Shown here piece by piece: positions 53,639-63,687 of a DNA stretch of 64,000 nt. How positions within the stretch are numbered: position 1 is the stretch's first letter; the number at the start of each line of letters is the position of its first letter. The position numbers were made by a program, and so were the translations under genes. Source of the DNA: Candidatus Leucobacter sulfamidivorax (lineage in GTDB: Bacteria > Actinomycetota > Actinomycetes > Actinomycetales > Microbacteriaceae). The DNA is taken from the NCBI GenBank assembly GCA_016771945.1, contig QZLF01000002.1, forward strand, positions 434,001 to 498,000, given 5' to 3'. The notes beneath the pieces are model-generated. The model was not told the DNA's origin. It made no database searches and saw only the letters and a program-made list of their open reading frames with translations.

Positions 53639-54289
53639 ATGCCGACCCTCCTCCGCATCGACAGCAGCGTCAGCCCCGAGTCCTCCGTATCGCGCCGCCT
53701 CACCGAGGCGTTCGCCCGCGGCTGGGAGGAGGCCGGGGGCGCGGTCGTCGTCCGGGATCTCGACGCGGATCGGCTGCCGCACCTGCCCTGCCGCGGCCTC
53801 CACTTCCCGCACCGGCCCGGGGTGCCCGCCGATCTCCCGGAGGCCGCGCTGCAGGACGCGGTGATCGAGGAGGTCTTCGACGCCGACGCGCTCGTGATCG
53901 GCGCGCCGATGTACAACCACTCCATGCCCTCGACGCTCAAGGCGTGGCTCGACTACCTGCACGTGCCCGGCCGCACGGCCCCCGCGCTGCCCGGTGATCC
54001 CGCGCCGCTGGCGGGGAGGACCGCGGTCATCATCTCCACGCGCGGTGCCGCCTACGACGATCCCGCGCTCGAGCAGGAGGCCGACCACGTCGTGCCCCCG
54101 CTGCGCGTCCTGCTGGGCACGGCGATGGGCATGGAGGTCGAGGCGATCACGCTCGACCGCACCCTCGCCGACATGCTCGCCGAGGTGATGCCGGAGCTCG
54201 ACCCCGCGCTCGCCGCCCGTCTGTTCGCGGAGGCCGCGGAACGCGCCTTCGCCCGGGGGCGGGAGCTCGCCGCAGCGCTCGCGGGCTGA
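53639..54289 (+). CDS. FMN-dependent NADH-azoreductase-like flavodoxin-fold protein
   Basis: The 216-residue protein has a flavodoxin-like fold with LLRIDSSVSPESSVSRRLTE for FMN phosphate binding and IGAPMYNHSMPSTLKAWLDY, the AzoR/NQO-type signature. Family members reduce quinones and azo compounds with NAD(P)H and are thought to protect against quinone stress. The ISTRGAAYDDP segment also fits. It stands alone between glmM and the ECF cluster. Confidence 0.87.
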   Translation: MPTLLRIDSSVSPESSVSRRLTEAFARGWEEAGGAVVVRDLDADRLPHLPCRGLHFPHRPGVPADLPEAALQDAVIEEVFDADALVIGAPMYNHSMPSTLKAWLDYLHVPGRTAPALPGDPAPLAGRTAVIISTRGAAYDDPALEQEADHVVPPLRVLLGTAMGMEVEAITLDRTLADMLAEVMPELDPALAARLFAEAAERAFARGRELAAALAG

Positions 54290-54423
54290 GCGCGCCCGCG
54301 ATCCGCCCGCCCGCGTTCCGCTGCATGACGCCGTGCGCGGCGGGGCCGCCCGCCTGGGATAGCCTGGGTAGGTTGCGGAGGGGAGCGCGCGTCCGCGCGA
54401 GGACCTGGTCCGAGAGGAGATCC

Positions 54424-54978
54424 ATGAAGACGCATCGGTTCAGGACCGCCGCGGGCATCGCCCTGCTCGTCGCGGCCGCGCTCGGCCTCGCCGGCTGCTC
54501 GTCGCCGGGGGCGGGGGACGAGACCCCCGCCGCGGATGCGAACGGCGGCTCGGGCGACACCGCGATCGTGGCGGGCGACTGCGCGGGCGTGCGCGTCGTC
54601 GTCGATCCGGGCGAGCTCGAGGGTGCCGACGTCGACACCTGCGTCGAGACCGATGCCCCGATCACCGCCGTCAAGGCCTTCGAGGCCGCCGAGGTCGAGC
54701 TCGTGGGCGTCTCCACGAGCGATGCCTTCTTCGCCTGCCGCGTAGCGGGCGCGCCCGCCGCCGACGAGGCGCTCGAGTACGAGGGCGAGAGCTACACCTC
54801 CGGCGACTGCGCCGACTTCGGGCCCATCTGGGCCTGGTGGGGTCTGTTCGAGGATTCGGGCAGCGGGTGGGAGTTCGCCCAGGAGGGCGCCGACACGCTC
54901 GAGCTGGCCCCCGGTGACGCCGTGGCCTTCGCCTTCCAGCTCGGCGACACGGCCGAGCCCCGCCTGCCCGGGAAGTAA
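54424..54978 (+). CDS. lipoprotein linked to the ECF transporter (DUF4430-like C-terminus)
   Basis: ATG 54424 is supported by GAGAGGAGATCC. The signal peptide ends in LAGC. The 184-residue protein has a C-terminal part with WAWWGLFEDSGSGWEFAQEG and LELAPGDAVAFAFQLGD, resembling DUF4430 (transcobalamin-like) segments that occur beside ECF transporters in Actinobacteria. It lies 14 bases before the transporter gene, so a substrate-capture role at the cell surface is inferred. I saw no B12 riboswitch upstream. Confidence 0.72.
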   Translation: MKTHRFRTAAGIALLVAAALGLAGCSSPGAGDETPAADANGGSGDTAIVAGDCAGVRVVVDPGELEGADVDTCVETDAPITAVKAFEAAEVELVGVSTSDAFFACRVAGAPAADEALEYEGESYTSGDCADFGPIWAWWGLFEDSGSGWEFAQEGADTLELAPGDAVAFAFQLGDTAEPRLPGK

Positions 54979-54992
54979 CCGGCGACTCCCCG

Positions 54993-57407
54993 ATGCCGGG
55001 CATCGTCTGGCTGCTCGCCGTCGCGGCGGCGCTCGTGGGCGCCATGGCCCCGACGCCCTGGTGGCAGCTCGGCATCATCGCCGGCGCCGTCGCCGCCTGC
55101 GCGGCGTTCGGGCGGATCCGCTCGCCCGCGCTGCGCTTCGGCGTGATCGCGGCGCTCGTCTTCGTCGCCGTGCGCGTCGCCTACCGCATCGTCTTCACCT
55201 CGACGGTCGCTCCGCCCGTCGGCGCGGTGCTGCTCATCGACTTGCCGGTGATCCCGCTCGGCGGACCGTTCCGCGGCATCGCGCTGTTCGGCCCGCTCAC
55301 CCTCGATCAGCTGCTCGCCACCATCGCGGATGCGAGCCGCTTCGCCGCGGTGTTCGTGGTCTTCGGCGCCGCGAACGCCATCGCCGACGCCCGCACCCTG
55401 CTCGCCCGCGCGCCGCGCCCGTTCCTGCCCCTCGCGACCGTGCTCGCGCTGGCGCTCGGCGCGGTGCCGGCGCTCATCGCCTCCGTGCAGCGGGTGGATC
55501 GCGCCGCCCGGATGCGCGGCGAGGGCCGCGGACCGCGCCTGCTCGTCCCCGTCCTCGAGCAGGCCGTGGAGCGGGCGACGACCCTCGGCGCCTCCATGGA
55601 GCTGCGGGGCTTCCCCGCCGCGGGTCCGGCGTCGGCCCCGCCCTCGACTCCGCCCTCGACTCCGGCCCCGACCCTGCCCTCGGCCCAGACGCAGGCCCCG
55701 GCCCCGGCCCGCGAGCCCTGCGCGAGCGTGCTGCTGCGCGCCGAGGGGCTGAGCGTGCAGTACGGCGGCGGATCGGACGCGAGCGCCGGGCGCGAGACCG
55801 TCACGGGCGCGAACCTGGAGCTGCGGGCGGGGGAGCTCGCCCTGCTCACGGGGCCGACCGGCAGCGGCAAGTCCACGCTGCTGCGCGCGCTGGCCGGGCT
55901 CGCCCCGGCCTACACGGGCGGCCGTGTGTCGGGCACCCTCGAGGTGCTCGGCCGGGAGGTGCTGGGGAGCGGATCCGCCGGTGCCGGTCCGGGCGCCGGC
56001 CTGCGCCCCGCCCGGCTCTCGGGCCTCGTCGCCCTCGTGCCGCAGCGGGTCGAGCACTCCTTCCTCGCCGAGACCGTCCGCGCGGAGCTCGCCTTCGCCC
56101 CCGCTCGGCGAGGCGTCTCCGGGGACGAGCTCGCGGACGCGGTGGATCGCGGGCTCGAACGGTTCGGCCTCACCGGCCTCGCCGAGCGCGATCCGGCCAC
56201 GCTGTCGGCGGGGGAGGCCACAGGCGGCGCTCGCGGCGGCCTGCCTCGCGCGGCCCCGGGTGCTGCTGCTCGACGAGCCGATCGCCGATCTCGACCCGCG
56301 CTCGGTCGACGCCGTGCTGGCCGCGCTGCGATCGCTGCTCGGCGAGGGCTGCGCCGTCGTCATCGCGGAGCACCGCCCCGAGCCGCTCGCCGCCCTGGGG
56401 GAGGCGCCGATCCGCCGCTTCGAGATGCGGGCGGGCGGGCTGCAGGCGATCTCCGGTGAGGGATCTTCTGCGGCCGGGACCGCGGGGGTCGCCGGAACTC
56501 CGAGAGCCGCCAGAGCCGTGGGAGCCCTCGAGACCGTGGGAACCTTCGGAAGCACGGGAACCACCGGGGCCTCCGGAATCGCGGGAGCCGCAGAGACCCC
56601 CGCCGTGCGCCCCGAAGCGGCTTCCCGCTCGCGGTCCCGTCCGGACGGGGACGGGCGGGGCGCCCCGATCGTGCTCGCGAGCGATCTGCGCGTCGAGCGG
56701 GGCGGCAGACCGCTCCTGCACGTCGACGAGCTCGCGGTGCGCCCGGGCGAGATCGCGGTGCTCTCCGGGCCGAACGGCGTCGGCAAGACGAGCCTGCTCG
56801 AGAGCATCGCGCTGCCGCGCGGGGCGAAGGGCCGGGCGGCCGGCGTCGCGCTGGTGCCGCAGCGGGTCGACGACCTGCTGATCCGGGACGCGCTCGCCGA
56901 CGAGTGCCGCTTCGCCGATCGCCGCGCGCGCGCCGAGGCGGGCGCGACCGCGCGGCGCTTCGAGCGGCTCATCGCGGGGTCGATCCCGGAGTCGATCCTC
57001 CCCTCGCTGCCGGCCACCCACCCGCGCGATCTCTCCGCGGGCACCCGCCTGGCGCTCGGCATCGCGGTGCAGCTCGCGTACGAGCCGGAGGTGCTGCTGC
57101 TCGACGAGCCCACCCGCGGCCTCGATCGGGACGCGCGCCGCCGCCTGGCCGCGATGCTCGCCGAACTCGCGGGCGAGGGCACGGCGGTGCTGCTCGCCAC
57201 CCACGACGCGGGCTTCGCCGGGCTGCTGCGCGCCGAGGGGGCGGGGATCCGATCGCTGCGGCTCGAGGCCGAGGACTTGGGGACCGACGGTGCTACCGGG
57301 ACCGACGATGCTGCCGGGACCGGCGGTGCTGCCGAGGACCACGCCCTCGGAGACCCGGCCGCCCCCGCTCGCATCGTCGAGGCGACGCCCGATCGGGGCT
57401 CGCATGA
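54993..57407 (+). CDS. ECF transporter EcfT-EcfA-EcfA' fusion, frame broken at two places
   Basis: One gene encodes a membrane T subunit (residues 1 to about 200, with ARMRGEGRGPRLLVPVLEQA coupling helices), then two ABC ATPases. ATPase 1 has Walker A TGPTGSGKSTLL and signature LSAGE in one frame and VLLLDEPIADLD in another; two more Gs at 56214-56217 give LSAGEGPQAALAAACLARP. ATPase 2 has Walker A GPNGVGKTS and VLLLDEPTRGLD. Near 57365-57400 a further single-base shift would let it stop at the TGA overlapping the next ATG. Repaired length is about 805 residues. Long Ala/Gly/Pro linkers join the domains. Confidence 0.8.
57280..57333 (+). repeat. 18-bp tandem repeat, three copies, in the ECF ATPase tail
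   Basis: Units at 57280-57297, 57298-57315 and 57316-57333 are variants of GGGACCGACGATGCTGCC and encode GTDDAA-like hexapeptides. They lie after the second ATPase domain, shortly before the apparent frameshift. Confidence 0.85.
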
Positions 57408-58198
57408 GGCGGGTACTCGGCGCGGCCCTGGTGCCGCTCGCCAGCCTGGCCGCCCTCGCGGCGTTCTGCTGGCCCTTCCTGCAGGCGGCCGTGCCGGCCG
57501 ACGCGCAGCGCGCGGTGCCGGTGCTCGCCATCGCCGCGGCCGTCGTGCTCGCGGGCGCGGTGGCGGTCTCGCTCGCGGGCGGGGCCCAGGGGACGATGCT
57601 CGTCGCGATGCTGGGCACCCTCACGGCCGTGGGCATGGTGCTGCGCTTCTTCGGCACGGGCTTCGGGGGGATCGAGACGGCGCTCGTGCTGCTGATCCTC
57701 GGCGGGCGCGCCTTCGGGCCCCGCTTCGGTTTCCTGCTCGGGGCCACGGTGATGCTCGGGTCCGCGCTGCTCTGGGGCGGGGTGGGGCCGTGGCTGCCGT
57801 TCCAGGTCTTCGCCGCCGGCTGGGTCGGCGCGGGGGCCGGGCTGCTGCCGCGGTGGCGGCGTGATGCGGCAGCGGGCCGGGGCGGAGCCGCCGGTCGGGC
57901 CTGGGCCGAGCTCGCGATGCTGGCGGTCTACGGGGTGCTCGCCTCCTACGTCTTCGGGCTGCTGATGAACGTCTGGTTCTGGCCCTTCGCCGTGGGCGGG
58001 GACACGAGCATCTCCTACGACGCGGCCGCCGGTTTCGGCGGCAATCTCGTGCGCTTCCTGAGCTATTCCCTCGTGAGCTCGACGCTCACCTGGGACACGG
58101 TGCGGGCCGTCACGACCGTGGCGGGGCTGCTCCTGATCGGCCGCCCGGTGCTCGCCGCGCTGCGCCGCTCCCCGCTGGCGCGGCGCGGCCGGGCTTGA
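57404..58198 (+). CDS. ECF transporter S component
   Basis: The ATG at 57404 overlaps a TGA that would end the ATPase gene. The 264-residue protein has six to seven hydrophobic segments (VLLILGGRAFGPRFGFLLGA, FQVFAAGWVGAGAGLLPR, YVFGLLMNVWFWPFAVGG), the compact membrane S-subunit pattern that binds the vitamin. The specificity is not readable; context with a DUF4430-like lipoprotein suggests a cobalamin-type ligand, but this is inference. Confidence 0.8.
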   Translation: MRRVLGAALVPLASLAALAAFCWPFLQAAVPADAQRAVPVLAIAAAVVLAGAVAVSLAGGAQGTMLVAMLGTLTAVGMVLRFFGTGFGGIETALVLLILGGRAFGPRFGFLLGATVMLGSALLWGGVGPWLPFQVFAAGWVGAGAGLLPRWRRDAAAGRGGAAGRAWAELAMLAVYGVLASYVFGLLMNVWFWPFAVGGDTSISYDAAAGFGGNLVRFLSYSLVSSTLTWDTVRAVTTVAGLLLIGRPVLAALRRSPLARRGRA

Positions 58199-58283
58199 GC
58201 GCGGCCGGGTCGGGGCGCGGCCACCGCCACTCGGACTGAGTCCGCACTCCGGTCGATCGTATTGCAGAGCCGGAACACGGATC

Positions 58284-59084
58284 TCAGGCGGAAGCGCCGC
58301 TCCCCGGCACGGCCTGACGAGCGCCCGCCCGCACTTCGTCGACGCGCGCCGCGACGAGCGGCCAGAACGCGTCGGCCCAGACCTGGTAGCCGCGGTCGTT
58401 GGGATGGAAGGCGTCGGCGGCGAACTCGGTCAGGACGCCGCGGATCCCGCGATCCCTCGTCGCGCGGTGCACGGGCGCGACGGCGAGGCCGCGGGCGTTG
58501 GCGATCGTGCGCAGGATCGCGTTCGCCTCCTGCACCCGCTCCTCCCTCGGCGGCAGGAAGAAGCAGGGCACCTCGCCGAGGATCGTGTGCGGGGGCAGCG
58601 CATCGAGGATCCGGTTCAGGTTGGAGTGGAAGGCGACCGGGTTCCACTCGGCGATGTCGTTCGCGCCGATCGCGAGGGTCACGAGCTCGGGGTTCCGGCG
58701 CAGCGGCTTCTCGGCTCGCCGCAGCTGGTCGCGCACGCAGAGCGCGGAGGTCGCGCCCGAGGCGGCGACGTTCCACGCGCGCACGGGGGCGCCGGTGCGG
58801 GCCTCGACGCGGTCGAGCAGCTGGCCCACGTAACTGCGGCCGGGGGTGCTCGCGCCGATGCCCTGCGCCGTCGAGTCGCCGAGTGCGAGGTAGAGCAGCT
58901 CGCCGGGTTCGAGTCTGCGCTCCCGCCACCAGGCGGCGGTGACGGGCTGCATGTCGGAGAGCGCCATGACCGGGCGGTTCGCCCGCTCGATCGCCGCCTC
59001 CCAGCCGAGGCGGCGGGCGAGGCCTCCCTGCGCCCAGAGCGCGAGGGCGCGCAGTCCCTCGATCGGGGAGGCGGCGGGCATCAT
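58284..59084 (-). CDS. SGNH/GDSL hydrolase
   Basis: The 266-residue protein has all four blocks: LALGDSTAQGIGAS (Ser nucleophile), NVAASGATS, LAIGANDI and the DAFHPND Asp-His pair. No signal peptide is obvious, so it is probably cytoplasmic or membrane-bound through its N-terminal helix. ATG 59084 is chosen because a TACGCT hexamer stands six bases upstream. The gene is divergent from irtA. Typical substrates are esters of lipids or sugars. Confidence 0.88.
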   Translation of the reverse strand: MMPAASPIEGLRALALWAQGGLARRLGWEAAIERANRPVMALSDMQPVTAAWWRERRLEPGELLYLALGDSTAQGIGASTPGRSYVGQLLDRVEARTGAPVRAWNVAASGATSALCVRDQLRRAEKPLRRNPELVTLAIGANDIAEWNPVAFHSNLNRILDALPPHTILGEVPCFFLPPREERVQEANAILRTIANARGLAVAPVHRATRDRGIRGVLTEFAADAFHPNDRGYQVWADAFWPLVAARVDEVRAGARQAVPGSGASA

Positions 59085-59090
59085 GCGCTC

Positions 59091-59096
59091 AGCGTA
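59091..59096 (-). promoter_or_regulatory. -10 element TACGCT, leaderless layout, for the SGNH gene
   Basis: On the reverse strand TACGCT is followed by GAGCGC and the ATG at 59084. It is about 45 bases from the iron box of the divergent gene. Confidence 0.5.
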
Positions 59097-59140
59097 GCGC
59101 GGGCGACCGGGCGGAATCTCCGCGAGTGATCTGATCATAG

Positions 59141-59159
59141 TTAGGATAACCTTATTCAT
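59141..59159 (+). promoter_or_regulatory. DtxR/IdeR-like iron box upstream of irtA
   Basis: TTAGGATAACCTTATTCAT matches 12 of 19 positions of the DtxR/IdeR consensus, with the core TTAGGATAACCTTA nearly symmetric. It covers the TAGGAT hexamer at 59142-59147 that could be the irtA -10. Iron-loaded repressor would block transcription of the siderophore importer. Confidence 0.7.
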
Positions 59160-59172
59160 CGGGAGGCGTCGG

Positions 59173-61944
59173 ATGGCGAAGCGAGGATTCCAGGGTGCGG
59201 TCATGCGCGGCATGGGCGTGCGGGATCACACGGTGACGGTGACGGGCGTCGAGTTCATCACGCCGGGTTTCAAGCGCGTGCACATGGTCTCGGAGACCCT
59301 GTTCGAGGACGTCACGGTGTCCCCGACGGCCTGGCTGCGCTTCTGGTTCCCCGACCCGGACGGCAAGGACTTCGAGCATCAGCGGGCCTACACCATCGTC
59401 GAGGCCGATGAGCAGACGGGCGAGCTCTCCGTCGACTTCCTGCTGCACGAGCCCGCGGGTGCGGCCTCGGCCTGGGCCGCCGCCGCCCGACCGGGCGATG
59501 CCCTCCCCGTGGGCACGCTCGGCTCCTCGAAGTTCGACGTGCCCGAGGAACTCCCGGCGGGCTACCTGCTCATCGGAGACGCGGCCTCGATCCCGGCGAT
59601 CAGCGGCATCATCGGCGCACTGCCGAGCGATGTCGCGATCGAGCTGTACCTCGAGGAGCACGGCGAGGACGAGCGCCTGATCCCGATCCCGGATCACCCC
59701 ATGCTGCGCACGCATCGCATCCGTCGCACCGGCCCGGAGTCGCTCGCGGCGGCGATCGAGGATCGCGACTGGTCGGACTGGTACGCCTGGGCGGCGACCG
59801 AGGCGGCATCGCTGAAGCAGCTGCGCCAGCGCCTGCGCGACGACTTCGGCTTCCCGAAATCCGAGATCTACGCGCTGGCCTACTGGATCGAGGGCCGGTC
59901 CATGGGCACCCTGCGCGGCGACGGCGGCAAGAAGGACGCGGCGAAGGCGGCGGTCCGGCCCGAGCCGACGCCGGATCCGGAGCCGCTGCGGCAACCGGAG
60001 CCGCAAACGGAGCCGCAACCGGAGTCGGAGCCGCAACCGGCTCCGCTCGGAGCGGGCGCTTCCGACGCACCGAAGGCCCGGCCCCGGAAGCAGCCGCGCG
60101 GGGAGTGGCGGGCCCGGGCCGCGGGCCGCCTGCTGCGTCCGCTGAAGCCGGTGTTCATCGCGGCGGGCGTGCTGCAGGGCCTCGTGACCCTCGTCGAGCT
60201 CGCCCCGTTCTTCCTGCTGGTCGAGCTCTCCCGTCGCGTCCTCGCCGGCGCCGCGGCCTCCGAGCTCTGGGCGATCGGCCTCTGGGCCGTCGCGCTGATG
60301 GCCGCCGGCGTGGTGCTGTCGGCCGCGCTGCTGCTGTGGCTGCACCTCGTCGACGCCCGCTTCGAGCGCGATCTGCGTGCGCGCCTCCTCGGCAAGCTCG
60401 CCCGACTGCCGCTCGGCTGGTTCTCGGCCCGCGGATCCGGCCAGGTGAAGCAGCTCGTGCAGGACGACACGCTCTCCCTCCACTACCTCGTCACGCACGC
60501 GGTCTCCGACGCGGTGGCCGCGGTCGTCGCCCCGGTCGCGGTGCTCGTCTACCTCTTCGCGATCGATCCCCAGCTTGCGCTGATCCTGCTCGTGCCGGTG
60601 CTCGTCTACATCGTCACGATGGCGTGGATGGTGCTCGCCTCCAAGGACAGGATCGGCCAGGCGCAGCGCTGGGCCGAGCGCATGAACGCCGAGGCCGCGG
60701 GCTACCTCGAGGGCCAGCCCGTCATGCGCGTGTTCGGCGGCTCCGCCGCCTCGACCTTCCGCGCGCGGCTCGGCGAGTACATCGGCTTCCTGAACGACTG
60801 GCAGCGCCCCTTCATCGGCATGAAGACCTTCATGGACCTCGCGACCCGTCCGGCGACCTTCCTGCTGCTCATCTGCGTCTTCGGCACCCTGCGGGTTGTC
60901 GCGGGCGGAATGGACCCCGTCGCCCTGCTGCCGTTCCTGCTGCTCGGCACGACCTTCGGCTCCCGGCTGCTCGGCATCGGCTACGGGCTTTCCGGCCTGC
61001 GCAGCGGGCTCGTCGCCGCGCGTCGCATCCAAGTGACGCTCGAGGAGCCCGAGCTCCGGGCCGCCGGCGAGGGGCCGGGCGGCGAGGGCCCGGCCGTCGA
61101 CCCGGGGCGGATCGGCGAGCCGGATCCCGGCAAGCCGCCCGCCGGCCTCGTCGAGTTCGATGGCGTCGGCTTCTCCTACCGTCCCGGCGCCCCCGTGCTC
61201 GAGGAGGTCTCGCTGACCCTCGAGCCCGGCACCGTCACCGCGCTCGTCGGGCCCTCCGGCTCGGGCAAGTCGACGCTCGCCTCCCTGCTCGCGCGCTTCC
61301 ACGACGTCGGGGAGGGGGCGATCCGCGTCGGCGGCCGGGATCTGCGCGAGCTCTCCGCCGATGAGCTGTACACCCGAGTGGGCTTCGTCTTCCAGGAGAG
61401 TCGGCTGATCCTCGGCACGGTGCGCGAGAACATCGCGCTCGCCGTCCCGGAGGCCTCGGCCGAGGCGGTCGAGGCCGCAGCGAGGGCCGCGCAGATCCAC
61501 GAGCGCATCATGCGCATGCCCCAGGGCTACGACACGGTGCTCGGCCCGGACGCCGCGCTCTCGGGTGGAGAGCGGCAGCGCCTCACGATCGCGCGCGCGA
61601 TCCTCGCCGACACGCCCGTGCTCGTGCTCGACGAGGCGACGGCCTTCGCCGACCCCGAGTCGGAGTACCTCGTGCAGCGGGCCCTGAACCGCCTCACCGC
61701 CGGCCGCACGGTGCTGATCATCGCGCACCGGCTGCACACCGTGACCGGGGTCGACCGCATCGTCGTGCTCGACCGCGGCCGCGTCGTCGAGACCGGACGG
61801 CACGACGAGCTGCTCGCCCGCGACGGACGCTACCGGCGGCTGTGGGAGGCGGGGGGCGCGCCCGGCGGCGCCCCAGGTGCCGAGCCCGCCGCCGCAGCGC
61901 ACGACGCCACGCTTCCCATCGGCGGATCGGAGGCCCGGCGATGA
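59173..61944 (+). CDS. irtA: IrtA-type ABC exporter-fold siderophore importer with fused siderophore-reductase domain
   Basis: The 923-residue protein has an N-terminal FAD-binding siderophore-interaction domain (1 to about 255, with [33 protein letters not shown] and [18 protein letters not shown]), a Pro/Glu/Gln-rich linker (about 260-315), a six-helix ABC membrane domain and an ATPase with [25 protein letters not shown] and [10 protein letters not shown]. In mycobacteria IrtAB imports ferric carboxymycobactin and the FAD domain reduces iron. GGGAGG precedes the ATG. No siderophore synthesis genes are in the window, so xenosiderophore use is possible. Confidence 0.9.
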   Translation: MAKRGFQGAVMRGMGVRDHTVTVTGVEFITPGFKRVHMVSETLFEDVTVSPTAWLRFWFPDPDGKDFEHQRAYTIVEADEQTGELSVDFLLHEPAGAASAWAAAARPGDALPVGTLGSSKFDVPEELPAGYLLIGDAASIPAISGIIGALPSDVAIELYLEEHGEDERLIPIPDHPMLRTHRIRRTGPESLAAAIEDRDWSDWYAWAATEAASLKQLRQRLRDDFGFPKSEIYALAYWIEGRSMGTLRGDGGKKDAAKAAVRPEPTPDPEPLRQPEPQTEPQPESEPQPAPLGAGASDAPKARPRKQPRGEWRARAAGRLLRPLKPVFIAAGVLQGLVTLVELAPFFLLVELSRRVLAGAAASELWAIGLWAVALMAAGVVLSAALLLWLHLVDARFERDLRARLLGKLARLPLGWFSARGSGQVKQLVQDDTLSLHYLVTHAVSDAVAAVVAPVAVLVYLFAIDPQLALILLVPVLVYIVTMAWMVLASKDRIGQAQRWAERMNAEAAGYLEGQPVMRVFGGSAASTFRARLGEYIGFLNDWQRPFIGMKTFMDLATRPATFLLLICVFGTLRVVAGGMDPVALLPFLLLGTTFGSRLLGIGYGLSGLRSGLVAARRIQVTLEEPELRAAGEGPGGEGPAVDPGRIGEPDPGKPPAGLVEFDGVGFSYRPGAPVLEEVSLTLEPGTVTALVGPSGSGKSTLASLLARFHDVGEGAIRVGGRDLRELSADELYTRVGFVFQESRLILGTVRENIALAVPEASAEAVEAAARAAQIHERIMRMPQGYDTVLGPDAALSGGERQRLTIARAILADTPVLVLDEATAFADPESEYLVQRALNRLTAGRTVLIIAHRLHTVTGVDRIVVLDRGRVVETGRHDELLARDGRYRRLWEAGGAPGGAPGAEPAAAAHDATLPIGGSEARR

Positions 61945-63674
61945 TCCGCACCCTGCTCTCCCTGCTGCCCGCGGGCAGCCGCCCCAAGGTGATCGCGCAC
62001 ACCGCGCTCGCCGTGCTCGGCGTGGTGCTCCGCGCCTGCGGCGCCGTGCTGCTCGTGCCCCTCGTCGCCGCACTGTTCGGCGAGGAGCCGGCCTCCGCGT
62101 GGCCGTGGGTGCTCTGGCTCGCGGTCGTCACCGCCGCCGGCTGGGCCGTCGACTGGGCGGTCGCCCGCATCGGCTACGAGCTCGGCTTCGGGCTGCTGGA
62201 CACCGGTCAGCGCGCCGTCGCCGATCACATCGAGCGCACCCGCCTCGGCTGGTTCACCGCCGAGCGCACGGCGACCGCGCGCCAGGCCGTCGCCGCCACG
62301 GGCCCCGAGCTCGTGGGGCTGATCGTCTACCTCGTCACGCCGCTCCTCAGCGCGGTGCTCATGCCGCTCGCGCTCGCGATCGCGCTCCTCCCGATCTCCT
62401 GGCAGCTCGGGCTCGCCGCCCTCGCCGGCGTGCCGGTGCTGCTCGGCGCGTACTGGATCGCCGGCCGGCTGGGGCGCAGTGCCGATCGGGCCGCGGCCTC
62501 TGCGAACGAGGCGCTGACCGAGCGGATCCTCGAGTTCGCGCGCACCCAGCAGGCGCTGCGCGCGGCCCGCCGGGTGGAGCCCGCGCGCAGCCACGCGGGC
62601 GCGGCGCTCGCCTCGCAGCACGGCGCCATGGTCCGGCTGCTGCTCATGCAGATCCCGGGGCAGCTGATCTTCGGGCTCGCGACCCAGATCGCGCTCGTGC
62701 TGCTCGCCGCCACCGCCGTCTGGCTCGCCGTGACCGGCAGCCTCACGGCGCCCGAGGCCGTCGCACTCATCGTCGTCATCGTGCGCTACCTCGAGCCCTT
62801 CACCGTGCTCGCCGAGCTCTCGGCCGGCGTGGAGGCCACCGCCGGGACCTTGCGCCGCCTGCGCGAGGTGCTCATGGCGCCGCCCGTGCCCTCGGGTGCC
62901 GGAGGGGTGGACCGGGACGGCGCGCCGCGGATCGAGCTGAGCGGCGTCTCGTTCCGCTACGACGAGGGCTCGGCTCCGGTGCTCGAGGGCCTCGACCTGG
63001 TGTTCGAGCCGGGCGAGACCACCGCGATCGTCGGGCCCTCGGGCTCGGGCAAGAGCACGATCCTCGCGCTGATCGCCGGGCTGCACGCGCCGACGAGCGG
63101 ATCGGTGCGAATCGGGGAGACCTCACTCGACGCCCTCGACGCCGAGGCCCGGCGGGAGCTCACGAGCGTCGTCTTCCAGCATCCCTACCTCTTCGAGGGG
63201 AGCGTGCGCGAGAACGTGCTGGTCGGGAGCCCCGGAGCGGGGGACGAGGAGCTGCGGCAGGCCTCCGGCCTCGCGCGGGTCGATCCCATCGTCGAGCGGC
63301 TGCCCGACGGCTGGGCGACGCGCGTCGGCGAGGCCGGCGGATCCCTCTCGGGCGGCGAGCGTCAGCGGGTGTCGATCGCCCGCGCCCTGCTCAAGCCCGC
63401 CCCGGTGCTGCTCATCGACGAGGCGACGAGCGCGCTCGACACCGAGAACGAGACGGCCGTCGTGGCGGCGCTCGCGGACGATCCCGTGCCCCGCACCCGC
63501 GTGATCGTCGCGCATCGGCTCGCCAGCATCCGCGCGGCGGATCGGGTGGTGTTCGTCGAGGACGGCCGCGTCGTCGAGCAGGGCGGAGTCGACGAGCTGC
63601 TGGCCGCGGGCGGCCGCTTCGCCGAGTTCTGGCGTCAGCAGGACGCCGCGACCGGCTGGCGCATCGGCGCGTGA
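61941..63674 (+). CDS. irtB: IrtB-type ABC transporter half-unit
   Basis: The 577-residue protein has six membrane segments and an ATPase with GPSGSGKST, the Q-loop [33 protein letters not shown] and [14 protein letters not shown]. It is the partner of IrtA, whose stop overlaps its ATG. It lacks the FAD domain, as IrtB does in mycobacteria. Confidence 0.9.
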   Translation: MIRTLLSLLPAGSRPKVIAHTALAVLGVVLRACGAVLLVPLVAALFGEEPASAWPWVLWLAVVTAAGWAVDWAVARIGYELGFGLLDTGQRAVADHIERTRLGWFTAERTATARQAVAATGPELVGLIVYLVTPLLSAVLMPLALAIALLPISWQLGLAALAGVPVLLGAYWIAGRLGRSADRAAASANEALTERILEFARTQQALRAARRVEPARSHAGAALASQHGAMVRLLLMQIPGQLIFGLATQIALVLLAATAVWLAVTGSLTAPEAVALIVVIVRYLEPFTVLAELSAGVEATAGTLRRLREVLMAPPVPSGAGGVDRDGAPRIELSGVSFRYDEGSAPVLEGLDLVFEPGETTAIVGPSGSGKSTILALIAGLHAPTSGSVRIGETSLDALDAEARRELTSVVFQHPYLFEGSVRENVLVGSPGAGDEELRQASGLARVDPIVERLPDGWATRVGEAGGSLSGGERQRVSIARALLKPAPVLLIDEATSALDTENETAVVAALADDPVPRTRVIVAHRLASIRAADRVVFVEDGRVVEQGGVDELLAAGGRFAEFWRQQDAATGWRIGA

Positions 63675-63687
63675 GGCCGCCCGGCCG

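Noticed and set aside
54290-54423. Cobalamin riboswitch upstream of the ECF lipoprotein
   Set aside because: No B12-box-like sequence or compatible fold was seen in the 134-base leader.
57404-57864. Continuation of the ECF ATPase frame through the S-component gene
   Set aside because: The continued frame is Arg/Gly/Pro-rich without motifs, whereas the overlapping frame from 57404 encodes a clear membrane S component; a lost base before 57404 is the better explanation.
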